A DNA stretch of 24,765 nucleotides from Pseudomonadota bacterium (GCA_023427945.1 JAEYZR010000014.1:1-24765); one strand, 5' to 3'. Shown: positions 1-8,451, counted from the first letter of the stretch. The notes: generated from the letters alone by a model not told the origin. Numbers and translations: made by a program.

Positions 1-1
1 C

Positions 2-220
2 GTCAACGCGCTGGCGCCGGGCTATATCGATACTGATCTGAATCACGATTTCTGGCAGTCGCCTGCCGGTCAGGCGCTGATCAAACGCATACCCCAGCGT
101 CGGGTGGGGCAGGCTCAGGACCTCGACGGGCCATTGTTGTTGCTGGCCTCGGATGCCTCACGCTACATGACCGGAAGCACCATCGTGGTCGATGGCGGGC
201 ATCTGGTGAGTGCGCTGTAG
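2..220 (+). CDS. SDR family oxidoreductase, C-terminal part (cut by window start)
   Basis: An open frame runs from the window edge to a TAG at 218-220, giving the last 72 residues. It contains the conserved C-terminal half of short-chain dehydrogenases/reductases: a VNALAPGYIDTDL segment (the PG motif that follows the catalytic Tyr-Lys region), then an RRVGQ/DLDGPLLLLASDASRYMTG block and the terminal VVDGG motif typical of FabG-like enzymes. The Rossmann glycine motif and the catalytic Ser-Tyr-Lys lie upstream of the window, so substrate and cofactor cannot be judged. The gene ends 22 bases before the acyl-CoA dehydrogenase start, so the two are probably co-transcribed and may act on the same acyl or hydroxyacyl intermediate (inference). 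The family call is firm; the exact reaction is unknown. Confidence 0.9.
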   Translation, partial: VNALAPGYIDTDLNHDFWQSPAGQALIKRIPQRRVGQAQDLDGPLLLLASDASRYMTGSTIVVDGGHLVSAL

Positions 221-242
221 AACAGATTCAGGAGCAGGGTGC

Positions 243-1427
243 ATGATGAGCAAAAGCGAAAGTGACCGCAGTCTGGAGATCGCCGACCGTGTGGAGTCGT
301 TCGTGCGCGATGTGGTGATTCCGCAAGAGCGCGATCCACGCTGTGGCGCGCACGGCCCCACCGAAGCATTTGTCGCTGAACTTCGTGCGCAGGCGCGTGC
401 GCATGGGGTGCTGACGCCCCATATCCTGGCCGATGGCACGCACCTCACACAACGTGAGACGGCAACGGTGCTCAAGCGGTCCGGCCTGTCGCCCCTGGGG
501 CCCGTGGCCGTGAACACGGCGGCACCGGATGAAGGCAACATGTTCCTGATTGGCAAGATAGGCACACCGCAGCAAAAGCGGCGTTTCCTCGCGCCGCTGA
601 TCGCCGGCGCCCGCTCCGCATTCTTCATGACCGAGCCTGCCGCCGAGGGCGGGGCGGGTTCGGATCCGTCTCTGCTGCAGACCACTGCCCGGCGCGAAGG
701 CGATCACTGGGTCATTGACGGGCGCAAGGCATTCATTACCGGCGCGCAAGGCGCATCGGTAGGCATCGTCATGGCGCGCAGCCGCGTCGAGGGCGCGCGT
801 GTGCACGCCACGATGTTTCTGGTGGAATTACCGCACCCTGCCATTCGTATCGTGCGGGTGCTGGATACGATCGACAGTTCCATGCCGGGTGGTCATGCCT
901 TGATCGATATCGAAGGCCTGCGCGTACCATCCGATCAGGTGCTGGGAGAAGTGGACGAAGGTTTCAAGTACGCCCAGGTCCGGCTGGCGCCTGCCCGTCT
1001 GTCTCACTGCATGCGCTGGCACGGCGCGGCCATGCGTGCCCACGATATTGCCACGGCCTACGCCACGACACGGCATGCATTCGGAAAGTTGTTGATCGAT
1101 CATGAAGGCGTGGGCTTCATGCTGGCCGACAATCAGATCGCGCTGACCCAATCTTCACTCATGATCGACTGGTGTGCCGATGCGCTCGATGCGGGATCGG
1201 CAGGTACGTCCGAAAGCTCGGTGGCCAAGGTTGCGGTGTCGGAACTGCTGTATGGCGTGGCCGATCGGTGCGTGCAGGTCATGGGGGGTACGGGCGTGTC
1301 GCGCGAGACCGTGGTGGAGCAGATTTTTCGCGAAATCCGCGCTTTCCGGATCTATGATGGCCCGACCGAGGTGCACAAGTGGTCCATCGCCAAGGCCATC
1401 AAGCGGGCGGCGCTCATTCCAAAGTGA
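243..1427 (+). CDS. Acyl-CoA dehydrogenase family protein (ACAD10/11-like)
   Basis: The predicted protein has 394 residues and is an FAD-dependent acyl-CoA alpha,beta-dehydrogenase, presumably cytoplasmic and linked to electron-transfer flavoprotein. The order is the usual one: helical N-terminal domain, middle beta domain with FMTEPAAEGGAGSDPS (about 128-143), then a C-terminal helical domain with ARLSHCMRWHG and the end motif IYDGPTEVHKWS. In this subgroup Asp372 of YDGP sits where medium-chain enzymes carry the catalytic Glu of YEGT, a trait of ACAD10/11-type proteins (family knowledge). I chose ATG 243 because AGGAG at 230-234 lies 8 bases upstream; the frame also opens at 210, inside the preceding gene, but that start lacks a ribosome site. 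ATG 246 is equally possible. It follows the SDR gene closely, and its 3' end overlaps the convergent TetR gene by 14 bases. The substrate is unknown. Confidence 0.9.
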   Translation: MMSKSESDRSLEIADRVESFVRDVVIPQERDPRCGAHGPTEAFVAELRAQARAHGVLTPHILADGTHLTQRETATVLKRSGLSPLGPVAVNTAAPDEGNMFLIGKIGTPQQKRRFLAPLIAGARSAFFMTEPAAEGGAGSDPSLLQTTARREGDHWVIDGRKAFITGAQGASVGIVMARSRVEGARVHATMFLVELPHPAIRIVRVLDTIDSSMPGGHALIDIEGLRVPSDQVLGEVDEGFKYAQVRLAPARLSHCMRWHGAAMRAHDIATAYATTRHAFGKLLIDHEGVGFMLADNQIALTQSSLMIDWCADALDAGSAGTSESSVAKVAVSELLYGVADRCVQVMGGTGVSRETVVEQIFREIRAFRIYDGPTEVHKWSIAKAIKRAALIPK

Positions 1428-2103
1428 ACGAGGGCCGGGTCGCGTCGCTGCGTTCGGTGATCGAGGCCGCGGGCGCATCGGGTGCGGCAGTGGGCCAGGC
1501 CATCATGGCGGAGTCGATCACCGCCTGCATGTCCGCACAGGTCAGCCCTTCGCGTGACTGAATGGCAATGCCGGTAATGATCGTGACATAAAAGCGGGCC
1601 AACATGGCAGCGTTCACGTGCGCCGGCACGTCGCCTTCGCGTATGCCACGTTCGATACGCTGGGTGAGATCGGATTGCGCCGCTTGGCGGCAGTCGGCCA
1701 CGGCCTGCTGGATGCGTTGCGATGCCACGGCTGAATTGGCTGCCGAGTTCACCAGCATACAGCCCGTAGGGGTATCCGGATCGCTCATGGTCTTGCACAC
1801 GTCCACGAGCAAGGCGCGCACGGCATCATGCGCGCTGGCATGCTGGTTCAGGAAGTCTATGGTGTGTTCACCGGCGTTGTTGCTGTAGCGCTCGACCACT
1901 TCCAGGTAAAGCTGCTCCTTGTCGCCGAACGCCGCATACAGGCTGGGGGCAGTGATGCCCATCGCCGAAGTAAGGTCATGAACGGTAGTGCTTTCGTATC
2001 CCTTCTGCCAGAACAGGTGCATGGCACGTTCCAGAACAGTGTCGCGATCGAAAGACAGCGGGCGTCCCCGAGGACGACCCGACTTCTTTTCAGGGATTTT
2101 CAT
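1414..2103 (-). CDS. TetR/AcrR family transcriptional regulator of the efflux operon
   Basis: This 229-residue protein has a basic N-terminus rich in Arg and Lys, followed by a classic TetR DNA-binding domain at about residues 19-70: FDRDTVLERAMHLFWQKGYE, then TTVHDLTSAMGI and TAPSLYAAFGDKEQLY, the recognition helix region. The rest is the variable ligand-binding and dimer domain. Its gene diverges from the RND operon, and the intergenic region carries an imperfect palindrome covering both promoters, so it is probably a local autoregulated repressor released by a pump substrate (inference). No Shine-Dalgarno sequence precedes the ATG, and the predicted transcription start is about 2 bases upstream, suggesting a nearly leaderless mRNA. 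The stop lies inside the 3' end of the convergent acyl-CoA dehydrogenase gene. MexEF-type pumps are classically controlled by LysR activators such as MexT, so a TetR repressor here is a variation. Confidence 0.92.
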   Translation of the reverse strand: MKIPEKKSGRPRGRPLSFDRDTVLERAMHLFWQKGYESTTVHDLTSAMGITAPSLYAAFGDKEQLYLEVVERYSNNAGEHTIDFLNQHASAHDAVRALLVDVCKTMSDPDTPTGCMLVNSAANSAVASQRIQQAVADCRQAAQSDLTQRIERGIREGDVPAHVNAAMLARFYVTIITGIAIQSREGLTCADMQAVIDSAMMAWPTAAPDAPAASITERSDATRPSFTLE

Positions 2104-2111
2104 AATGATCG

Positions 2112-2140
2112 ATATTAAATTGCTTGACCGCGGTAATCAA
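2112..2140 (-). promoter_or_regulatory. Predicted sigma-70 promoter of the tetR gene
   Basis: Read on the minus strand, TTGATT (2140-2135) and TAATAT (2117-2112) are separated by exactly 17 bases. The expected start point is near 2105, two bases before the ATG at 2103, which agrees with the missing ribosome-binding site. No other good promoter was seen for this gene. Confidence 0.5.
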
Positions 2141-2149
2141 GTTGTTTAA
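2115..2149. promoter_or_regulatory. Imperfect palindrome, candidate TetR operator
   Basis: TTAAATTGCTTGA (2115-2127) and TCAAGTTGTTTAA (2137-2149) are inverted repeats matching at 10 of 13 positions around a 9-base centre. The symmetry axis (2132) is also the axis of the two divergent promoters, so a bound TetR dimer would cover both -35 boxes. A second near-palindrome around ATCGAT (2104-2116) overlaps the tetR start and is an alternative site. Confidence 0.5.
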
Positions 2150-2152
2150 AGT
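2124..2152 (+). promoter_or_regulatory. Predicted sigma-70 promoter of the RND efflux operon
   Basis: TTGACC (2124-2129) and TAAAGT (2147-2152) are separated by 17 bases. The expected start is near 2159, leaving a leader of about 200 bases before the adaptor ATG at 2360. The leader holds a small GTGCC/GGCAC hairpin (2260-2277) and no convincing reading frame. Both hexamers lie within or at the edge of the candidate operator. Confidence 0.5.
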
Positions 2153-2359
2153 GCATTCCATATTCATAGCGGCCGTTATGAAATCGACTTCCAGCACGTG
2201 AGCCGATTTCCTGTAGACCGCGAATCATCTCTCTAGTTCGACCTTTTTCGGCTTGTTCGGTGCCTGTGTGCTGGCACTGCTCCCGGCGTCCACGCTGCTT
2301 TTCGCTTCCTGACCAACCGTCTGGCCGGGTTGCTTTCAAAATCTTCTCCAGGTTGTTTT

Positions 2360-3676
2360 ATGTCCTCGATCAAAGTCGTTCCCTACGCCCGCCTCATGTT
2401 GCAGCGCAGCGTGCCCGCCCTGGCGGCAGGCGTGCTGGCCCTGGCCATTGCTGGTTGTTCAAGCGAGGCTTCCGAGCCGGCCGCAGCGCCTCCTCCCCCG
2501 AAAGTCAGCGCTGCCCAGGTCGTGGTGCGCGATATTGTCCAGTGGGACGAATTCAACGGTCGGATCGAAGCCGTCGAAAGCGTGGATCTGCGTCCCCGCG
2601 TGAGCGGCTATATCGAACGCGTGAACTATCGCGAAGGTGAGGCGGTCAAGCAGGGCGACGTCCTGTTCGAGATCGATGCGCGCACCTATCGGGCAGCTCA
2701 TGCCCGAGCCCAGGCCGACTTGGCACGCGCCCGTTCTCAGGCCGCCCTGAGCCGCAGCGAAGCCGCGCGCGCCCAGAAGCTGGCCAGCCTGAAGGCCGCC
2801 TCGACCGAGGAGCTGGAGCAGCGCCGTGCGGCGGCCGATCAGGCGCAGGCCAATGTGCTGGCAGCCCAGGCCGCTCTGGACACGGCCAAGCTCGATCTGG
2901 ACTTCACCCAGGTGCGCGCCCCGATTTCCGGCCGTGCCGGACGCGCTTTGGTGACCACCGGCAACTACGTCACGGCAGGCGGGCAGGCGAGTGTGCTGAC
3001 CACGCTGGTTTCGCAGGACCCGGTGCATGTCCATTTCGATACCGACGAAGCCAGCTACCTGCGTTATGCCGCGATGTCGCGTCGGGGCGAGCGGCCCGAT
3101 GAAATGCAACAGGGCGTGCCGGTCGGTGTGGGTCTGGCGGGTGAGCAGGGCTTCTCACACAAGGGGCGGGTGGATTTCGTGAACAACCGGGTGGACGCCG
3201 CCACCGGCACGATTCGCGCACGCGCCACGCTGGCCAACCCGGACGGCCAGCTCACGCCTGGTTTGTACGCGCGGGTGCGCCTGCAGGGCAGCGGTTCGTT
3301 TTCGGCCATGTTGATCGACGACAAGGCGGTGCTGACCGATCAGAGCCGCAAGTATGTGTATGTGGTGGATGAGCAAGGCCATGCCCAGCGCCGCGACATC
3401 ACCCTGGGGCGCAAGGCACAGGGCCTGCGCATCGTGCAGGCGGGGCTGAACGCGGGTGACCGCGTGATCGTCAATGGCATGCTGAAGGTGTTCATGCCTG
3501 GCATGCCGGTCAACGCCGAGACCGTGCAGATGGCGGCCGCGCCCAGCCCTGACGATCCGGTGGCTGTCATCCCGCCATCCCCCTCGCCGGCAGCGCAGGC
3601 CGAGCAAACCGGCCCGGCTGCCAAGCCCGATACGCAGCGCTCGCAACGCGCCAGCCTCGCTGCCATCCAAAAATAA
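2360..3676 (+). CDS. mexE: RND efflux periplasmic adaptor subunit (MexE-like lipoprotein)
   Basis: The 438-residue protein is the membrane-fusion subunit that bridges an inner-membrane RND pump and an outer-membrane channel. It has a lipoprotein signal: a hydrophobic stretch ending LAIAGC, with the lipidated Cys at 33. Then come a Pro/Ala-rich linker, a biotinyl-lipoyl-like half (VDLRPRVSGYIERVNYREGE), an alpha-hairpin of Ala/Arg/Gln-rich coiled coil (about 110-180), the second lipoyl half (FTQVRAPISGRAGRALVTTG), a beta-barrel and a membrane-proximal domain. The tail is Pro/Ala-rich. ATG 2360 is chosen because CCAGG lies 7 bases upstream and the lipoprotein signal begins there; a TTG at 2330 is in frame but implausible. 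The pump gene starts 9 bases after the stop. Its similarity is closest, from memory, to MexE/BpeE-type adaptors. Confidence 0.9.
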   Translation: MSSIKVVPYARLMLQRSVPALAAGVLALAIAGCSSEASEPAAAPPPPKVSAAQVVVRDIVQWDEFNGRIEAVESVDLRPRVSGYIERVNYREGEAVKQGDVLFEIDARTYRAAHARAQADLARARSQAALSRSEAARAQKLASLKAASTEELEQRRAAADQAQANVLAAQAALDTAKLDLDFTQVRAPISGRAGRALVTTGNYVTAGGQASVLTTLVSQDPVHVHFDTDEASYLRYAAMSRRGERPDEMQQGVPVGVGLAGEQGFSHKGRVDFVNNRVDAATGTIRARATLANPDGQLTPGLYARVRLQGSGSFSAMLIDDKAVLTDQSRKYVYVVDEQGHAQRRDITLGRKAQGLRIVQAGLNAGDRVIVNGMLKVFMPGMPVNAETVQMAAAPSPDDPVAVIPPSPSPAAQAEQTGPAAKPDTQRSQRASLAAIQK

Positions 3677-3685
3677 GAGCTCATC

Positions 3686-6600
3686 GTGAATTTCGCCCGA
3701 TTCTTTGTCGACCGGCCCATTTTTGCGGCGGTCCTGTCCATCATCATTTTCCTGGTCGGCCTGATCTCGATCCCGCTGTTGCCGATCAGCGAATATCCCG
3801 ACGTCGTTCCGCCCAGTGTTCAGGTACGGGCCACCTATCCGGGGGCCAACCCGCGCGAGATCGCCGATACGGTGGCCGCTCCCCTCGAAGAGGCTATCAC
3901 CGGCGTAGAGGACATGCTCTACATGAAGTCGGTGGCCGGCAGTGACGGCGTGCTGGCGCTGACGGTGTCCTTCCGCCCTGGAACCGACCCCGACGAAGCG
4001 CAGGTCAAGGTGCAGAACCGCGTGGCCCAGGCCGAACCGCGTCTGCCCGAAGCCGTGCTGCGCCAAGGCGTGGTGACGGCCAAACAGTCGCCCAACATCA
4101 CGATGGTGGTGCATCTGCGTTCGCCGGACGCGACCTACGATGCGCTCTACCTGCGCAACTACGCCGTGCTGCATGTGCGCGATGAACTCGCACGCATTCG
4201 AGGCGTGGGCGACGCACGTCTGTTCGGTGCCGGTGACTACTCCATGCGCCTCTGGCTGGATCCCGACCGCATCGCCGCACGCGGCATGACGGCTTCGGAC
4301 GTGATCAACGCCGTGCGCGAGCAGAACGTGCAGGTGTCTGCCGGTCAACTCGGCGCGCCCCCCAATCCGGGCAGCGATTTCCTCCTGTCCATCAACGCCC
4401 AGGGGCGTCTGGTCACCGAGGAAGAGTTTGGCGACATCGTGGTCAAGGCGGGTGAGCAGGGCCAGTTGACGCGGCTGCGCGATGTGGCGCGTGTTGAACT
4501 GGGCGCCTCGGACTATGCGTTGCGTGCCTTGCTGAACAACGAACAGGCGGTGGCCATTCCGATCTTCGAGTCGCCGGGCGCCAACGCCATCGAGGTGTCT
4601 GATCAGGTGCGTGCCAAGATGGCCGAACTCGCCAAGAGTTTCCCGCCAGGCGTGGAATGGTCGGTGGTCTATGACCCCACCGTGTTCGTGCGCGACTCGA
4701 TCAAGTCGGTGATCGTCACACTGCTCGAAGCGGTGTTGCTGGTGGTGCTGGTGGTCATTCTGTTCCTGCAGACATGGCGCGCCTCGATCATTCCCTTGCT
4801 GGCCGTGCCGGTCTCCATCGTGGGCACGTTTGCCGTGCTGCTGATGCTTGGTTTTTCGATCAATACCTTGACGCTGTTCGGGCTGGTGCTGGCCATCGGG
4901 ATCGTGGTGGACGATGCCATCGTGGTGGTGGAGAACGTCGAGCGCAATATTGCCGAGGGACTGGCGCCGCTGGCTGCTGCCCACCAGGCCATGCGCGAGG
5001 TGAGCGGTCCGATCATCGCGATTGCGCTGGTGCTGTGCTCGGTGTTCGTGCCCATGGCGTTTCTGCCCGGTGTGACCGGCGAGTTCTTCAAGCAGTTCGC
5101 CGTCACCATCGCCATCTCCACGGTCATCTCGGCCATCAACTCGCTCACGCTTTCGCCCGCACTGGCGGCACGGCTGCTGCGCCCGCACGGCGCACCGCCC
5201 GATCTGCCCACGCGTATCATCAATCGCGGCCTGGGTTGGATCTTCCGTCCGTTCAACCGCTTTTTCCAGCGTACCTCCGATGGGTATGGCGGCATCGTTG
5301 CGCGCTCGCTCGGTCGTCGTGGCGCGGTCTTTGTGGTGTATCTCGTGCTGCTCGTGGCGACTGGCCTGATGTTCAAGGCCGTGCCCGGCGGGTTCATCCC
5401 CACGCAGGACAAGCTGTACCTGATCACTGCCATGAAGTTGCCCGAAGGCGCTTCGATCGAGCGCACCGAAGCGCTGGTGCGCAAGGTCAGTGAAGTGGCG
5501 ATGAAAAACGAAGGCGTCGAAAGCGCCGTGGCCTTTCCTGGTTTGAACGCACTGCAGCAGACCAACACGCCCAACAGCGGTGTGGTGTTCTTCGCGCTCA
5601 AACCTTCCAGCGAACGTACGCACAGCGCCGAGGAAATCACCGCTCAGCTCAATGCTGCCTTTGCAGATGTACAGGAGGGGCTGGTGTTCTCGTTCATGCC
5701 GCCTCCCATCATGGGACTGGGTGCGGGTTCAGGCTATTCCCTGTACATCCAGGATCGCACCGGTGCGGGCTACGGCGCCTTGCAGACGGCCAGTAATCAG
5801 TTGGCCGGCGCGCTTTCGCAGACGCCTGGCTTCCAGTTCCCGATCGGGTCCTATCAGGCCAACGTGCCGCAACTCGATGCCGTGGTCGATCGCGTCAAGG
5901 CCAAGGCTCAAGGCGTGGCGGTGACGGACCTGTTCGAGACGCTGCAGGTGTATCTGGGGTCTTCCTACGTCAACGACTTCACGCGATTCGGACGTACTTT
6001 CCGCGTGATGGCTCAGGCCGATGCCTCGTTCAGAAGCAACGTCGAAGACATCGGCAATCTGCGCACCCGCAATGCGCAGGGCGAGATGGTGCCCATCGGC
6101 AGCATGGTGGACATTCGCGAAACCTACGGTCCCGATCCTGTGATCCGCTACAACAGCTACCCGGCGGCCGATCTGATCGGAACCACGGATCCGCGCATGG
6201 TGTCTTCGTCACAGGCCCTGCAAGGCGTACAGGCCGTAGCCGCGCAGGTGTTGCCCCCGGGCATGACGCTGGAGTGGACCGATCTGAGTTATCAGCAGTC
6301 CACCCAGGGCAATGCCGCAATGGTGGTGTTCCCGCTGGCCGTGATCCTGGCATTCCTCGTGCTGGCTGCGCTGTATGAAAGCTGGTCGTTGCCGCTGGCC
6401 GTCGTGCTGATCGTGCCGATGACCATTCTGTCGGCCATGTTCGGCGTATGGCTGACCGGGGGTGATGCAAACATCTTCGTGCAGATCGGTCTGGTCGTGC
6501 TGATAGGCCTGGCGTGCAAGAACGCCATCCTGATCGTGGAATTCGCGCGCGAGCTCGAACACGACGGACGCAGCACGATCGACGCTGCGCTGGAAGCGTG

Positions 6601-6853
6601 CCGCCTGCGTCTGCGTCCCATCATCATGACCTCGATCGCCTTCATAGCCGGTGTCGTACCGCTGATGATCGGAACGGGCGCGGGTGCCGAAGTCCGTCAG
6701 GTGATGGGCGTGACAGTGTTCGCCGGCATGCTGGGCGTGACGCTGTTCGGCCTGTTCCTGACCCCTGTGTTTTATGTCGCGCTGCGCAAGCTGGCGATAC
6801 GTTCGACGCGCAAGCCAGTAGAGGCGGCGCCGCTGGAGAATAGTCATGGTTGA
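3686..6853 (+). CDS. mexF: RND multidrug efflux pump, HAE1 family (MexF-like)
   Basis: The 1055-residue inner-membrane proton/drug antiporter has the full family length. The N-terminus MNFARFFVDRPIFAAVLS is the usual first membrane segment. The fourth segment carries the proton-relay pair Asp409-Asp410 in AIGIVVDDAIVVVENVERN, and the tenth carries Lys945 in GLACKNAILIVEFA; these match D407/D408 and K940 of AcrB. Porter-domain motifs typical of MexF/BpeF are present, such as YDPTVFVRDSI, LFLQTWRASIIPLLAVP and YLGSSYVNDFTRFGRTF. Substrates in characterised relatives are chloramphenicol, fluoroquinolones and trimethoprim; whether that holds here is inference. The start codon is GTG at 3686 with a weak AAGAG upstream. 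The stop overlaps the next start by 8 bases, so the three genes are translationally coupled. Confidence 0.95.
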   Translation: MNFARFFVDRPIFAAVLSIIIFLVGLISIPLLPISEYPDVVPPSVQVRATYPGANPREIADTVAAPLEEAITGVEDMLYMKSVAGSDGVLALTVSFRPGTDPDEAQVKVQNRVAQAEPRLPEAVLRQGVVTAKQSPNITMVVHLRSPDATYDALYLRNYAVLHVRDELARIRGVGDARLFGAGDYSMRLWLDPDRIAARGMTASDVINAVREQNVQVSAGQLGAPPNPGSDFLLSINAQGRLVTEEEFGDIVVKAGEQGQLTRLRDVARVELGASDYALRALLNNEQAVAIPIFESPGANAIEVSDQVRAKMAELAKSFPPGVEWSVVYDPTVFVRDSIKSVIVTLLEAVLLVVLVVILFLQTWRASIIPLLAVPVSIVGTFAVLLMLGFSINTLTLFGLVLAIGIVVDDAIVVVENVERNIAEGLAPLAAAHQAMREVSGPIIAIALVLCSVFVPMAFLPGVTGEFFKQFAVTIAISTVISAINSLTLSPALAARLLRPHGAPPDLPTRIINRGLGWIFRPFNRFFQRTSDGYGGIVARSLGRRGAVFVVYLVLLVATGLMFKAVPGGFIPTQDKLYLITAMKLPEGASIERTEALVRKVSEVAMKNEGVESAVAFPGLNALQQTNTPNSGVVFFALKPSSERTHSAEEITAQLNAAFADVQEGLVFSFMPPPIMGLGAGSGYSLYIQDRTGAGYGALQTASNQLAGALSQTPGFQFPIGSYQANVPQLDAVVDRVKAKAQGVAVTDLFETLQVYLGSSYVNDFTRFGRTFRVMAQADASFRSNVEDIGNLRTRNAQGEMVPIGSMVDIRETYGPDPVIRYNSYPAADLIGTTDPRMVSSSQALQGVQAVAAQVLPPGMTLEWTDLSYQQSTQGNAAMVVFPLAVILAFLVLAALYESWSLPLAVVLIVPMTILSAMFGVWLTGGDANIFVQIGLVVLIGLACKNAILIVEFARELEHDGRSTIDAALEACRLRLRPIIMTSIAFIAGVVPLMIGTGAGAEVRQVMGVTVFAGMLGVTLFGLFLTPVFYVALRKLAIRSTRKPVEAAPLENSHG

Positions 6854-8312
6854 GTTTTCGTCGCGATTGCGCTGGGCAATCGCTCCCCTGGTCGCAGCCA
6901 TTCTGTCGGCATGCGCCGTCGGGCCCGACTACACCCGCCCGGCAACAGCCTCTGACGATGCCTACCTGCGTGCCGATGCCGCGTCGGCCGATCTGCCGGT
7001 GCCCGCAGCCGACGCCGAGTTCTGGCGGACGATGGGCGACCCGTTGCTGGAAAAACTGGTCGACCAGGCGCTGGCTGCCAACCACGATCTGCGTGGCGCG
7101 CTGGCGCGCTATGAACAGGCGGCGGCACTGTCGCGCGAACGCCGTGCCGACCGGTTCCCCACCTTAGGTGCCTCTGCCGAGTTCACCGGAGTGCGCAACA
7201 GCGCTGCCCAGTTCCCCAATCTGTCACGCGGGCAGCGCGATGGCGAACTGCACAGTGCCAGCATCAGCGCGGTATGGGAACTCGATTTCTTCGGACGCGT
7301 GCGCCGCAGCATCGAGGCGCAGAACGCGCAGACCGACGCCACCGCGGCGGATCTGGCCGGCGTACAGGTGGCCATCGTGTCCGAACTGGCCGACACCTAT
7401 TTCCGCTTGCGTGGCTTGCAGGTGCAGTTGCAGGTCGCGCGTGACAACACGGCCAACCAGACCAATACACTGGATCTGATCACCGCGCTTCTGGACAATG
7501 GCCGCGGCACCTCGTTCGATGCCGACCGGGCACGCACGCAGCTCGAACTGACGCGTTCGCGCATCGCTCCCCTGGAGGCCGAGGCCGCCGTGGCCATGCA
7601 CCGCTTGTCGGTTCTCACGGGGCAGACGCCTTCGGCACTCGCGCCGGTGCTCGAACAGGCCGTGTCCCTGCCGACGATGGCCGCCACGGTCAATCCGGGC
7701 GCGCCTGGCGATCTCTTGCGTCGCCGGCCCGACATTGCCGCGGCCGAACGGCGCCTGGCCTCGGCCAGCGCACGGATCGGCGTGGCCACGGCCGACCTGT
7801 TCCCGCGCTTCACGCTGGGTGGGTTGATCGGCACGCAGGCGCTCGGCCTGGGTTCCATGTTCGAGCGCGATCAGGAAACGCGCCTGATTTCCCTGGGCAT
7901 AGATGGTTCGTTTCTGGACGTCGCGCGGGTTCGCGCCCGCATCGCGGCGGCCAACGCCGATGCCGCAGGTCGTCTGGCCGACTACGAAGGCACCGTGCTG
8001 CGAGCCATGGAGGAAACGGAAAACTCGCTGGTGAGGCTTTCACGCACGCAGGTGGAGAACGGCTCGCTCACGCAGGCCGCACAGGCCGCCCGTCGCGCTG
8101 CGGATACCGCACGACTGCAGTTCGACGGGGGCGCGATCAGTGTGCTCGAAGTGCTGGACGCTGAACGCTCGCGCCTGGAGGCTGAAGACCTGCTGGCCCA
8201 AAGCACGACGCGCCAGGCCACAGCCCTGGTCGCCGTCTACAAGGCCCTGGCCGGCGGCTGGCCGCAGCAGATTCCCGAAGCGCAAGGCGAGCGCTACGCC
8301 GCCAGAAAGTAG
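6846..8312 (+). CDS. Efflux outer-membrane channel lipoprotein (OprM/OprN, NodT family)
   Basis: The 488-residue protein is the TolC-like trimeric exit duct of the RND system. A lipoprotein signal peptide ends in AILSAC with Cys23, followed by the family hallmark AVGPDYTRP. Two outer-membrane efflux protein repeats follow. The first includes FWRTMGDPLLEKLVDQALAAN and WELDFFGRVRRSIEAQ; the second includes LLRRRPDIAAAERRLASASARIGVATADLFPRF and a closing LDGGAISVLEVLDAERSRLEAE-type helix. The ATG at 6846 overlaps the pump stop by 8 bases. By position this is the OprN equivalent of the operon. No clear intrinsic terminator follows at once; a hairpin at 8412-8426 with a short T-run is the only candidate. 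Confidence 0.93.
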   Translation: MVEFSSRLRWAIAPLVAAILSACAVGPDYTRPATASDDAYLRADAASADLPVPAADAEFWRTMGDPLLEKLVDQALAANHDLRGALARYEQAAALSRERRADRFPTLGASAEFTGVRNSAAQFPNLSRGQRDGELHSASISAVWELDFFGRVRRSIEAQNAQTDATAADLAGVQVAIVSELADTYFRLRGLQVQLQVARDNTANQTNTLDLITALLDNGRGTSFDADRARTQLELTRSRIAPLEAEAAVAMHRLSVLTGQTPSALAPVLEQAVSLPTMAATVNPGAPGDLLRRRPDIAAAERRLASASARIGVATADLFPRFTLGGLIGTQALGLGSMFERDQETRLISLGIDGSFLDVARVRARIAAANADAAGRLADYEGTVLRAMEETENSLVRLSRTQVENGSLTQAAQAARRAADTARLQFDGGAISVLEVLDAERSRLEAEDLLAQSTTRQATALVAVYKALAGGWPQQIPEAQGERYAARK

Positions 8313-8375
8313 CCTTTTTGTGCTTGGAGCAGGCGAGGCGGCATGGTCGACGAAATGTCAACCGTGCCGCCGGCA

Positions 8376-8404
8376 TTGCTGCTTCCTTGCCGTGCCCTTA
8401 TAGT
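8376..8404 (+). promoter_or_regulatory. Predicted promoter of the TSUP permease gene
   Basis: TTGCTG (8376-8381) and TATAGT (8399-8404) lie 17 bases apart, with an expected start near 8411. The -10 box matches the consensus at 5 of 6 positions; the -35 box is weaker. Confidence 0.4.
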
Positions 8405-8411
8405 GTCGCGT

Positions 8412-8433
8412 TGCCCAGCTTGGGCACAGTTTT
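8412..8433 (+). terminator. Hairpin with short T-run: weak terminator or start-site operator
   Basis: TGCCCA (8412-8417) and TGGGCA (8421-8426) form a 6-bp stem with a 3-base loop; a TTTT run begins 3 bases later at 8430. It could end the efflux operon transcript. However, it sits on the predicted start point of the permease gene and only about 25 bases before its ATG, so it could equally be a regulator site. Confidence 0.3.
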
Positions 8434-8451
8434 GCTTAAGGGTATGCAGCA

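Noticed and set aside
2260..2640. A 126-codon plus-strand frame at the adaptor gene start
   Set aside because: It lies mostly inside the lipoprotein adaptor gene in another phase, lacks a ribosome site and has an Arg/Ser-rich product.
3155..5623. An 822-codon open frame on the minus strand opposite the efflux adaptor and pump genes
   Set aside because: It is antisense to two well-supported genes, its product is low-complexity (His, Arg, Gln, Asp-rich) with no domain pattern, and it arises from GC-rich codon positions of the pump gene. The same holds for the 323-codon frame at 4669-5640.
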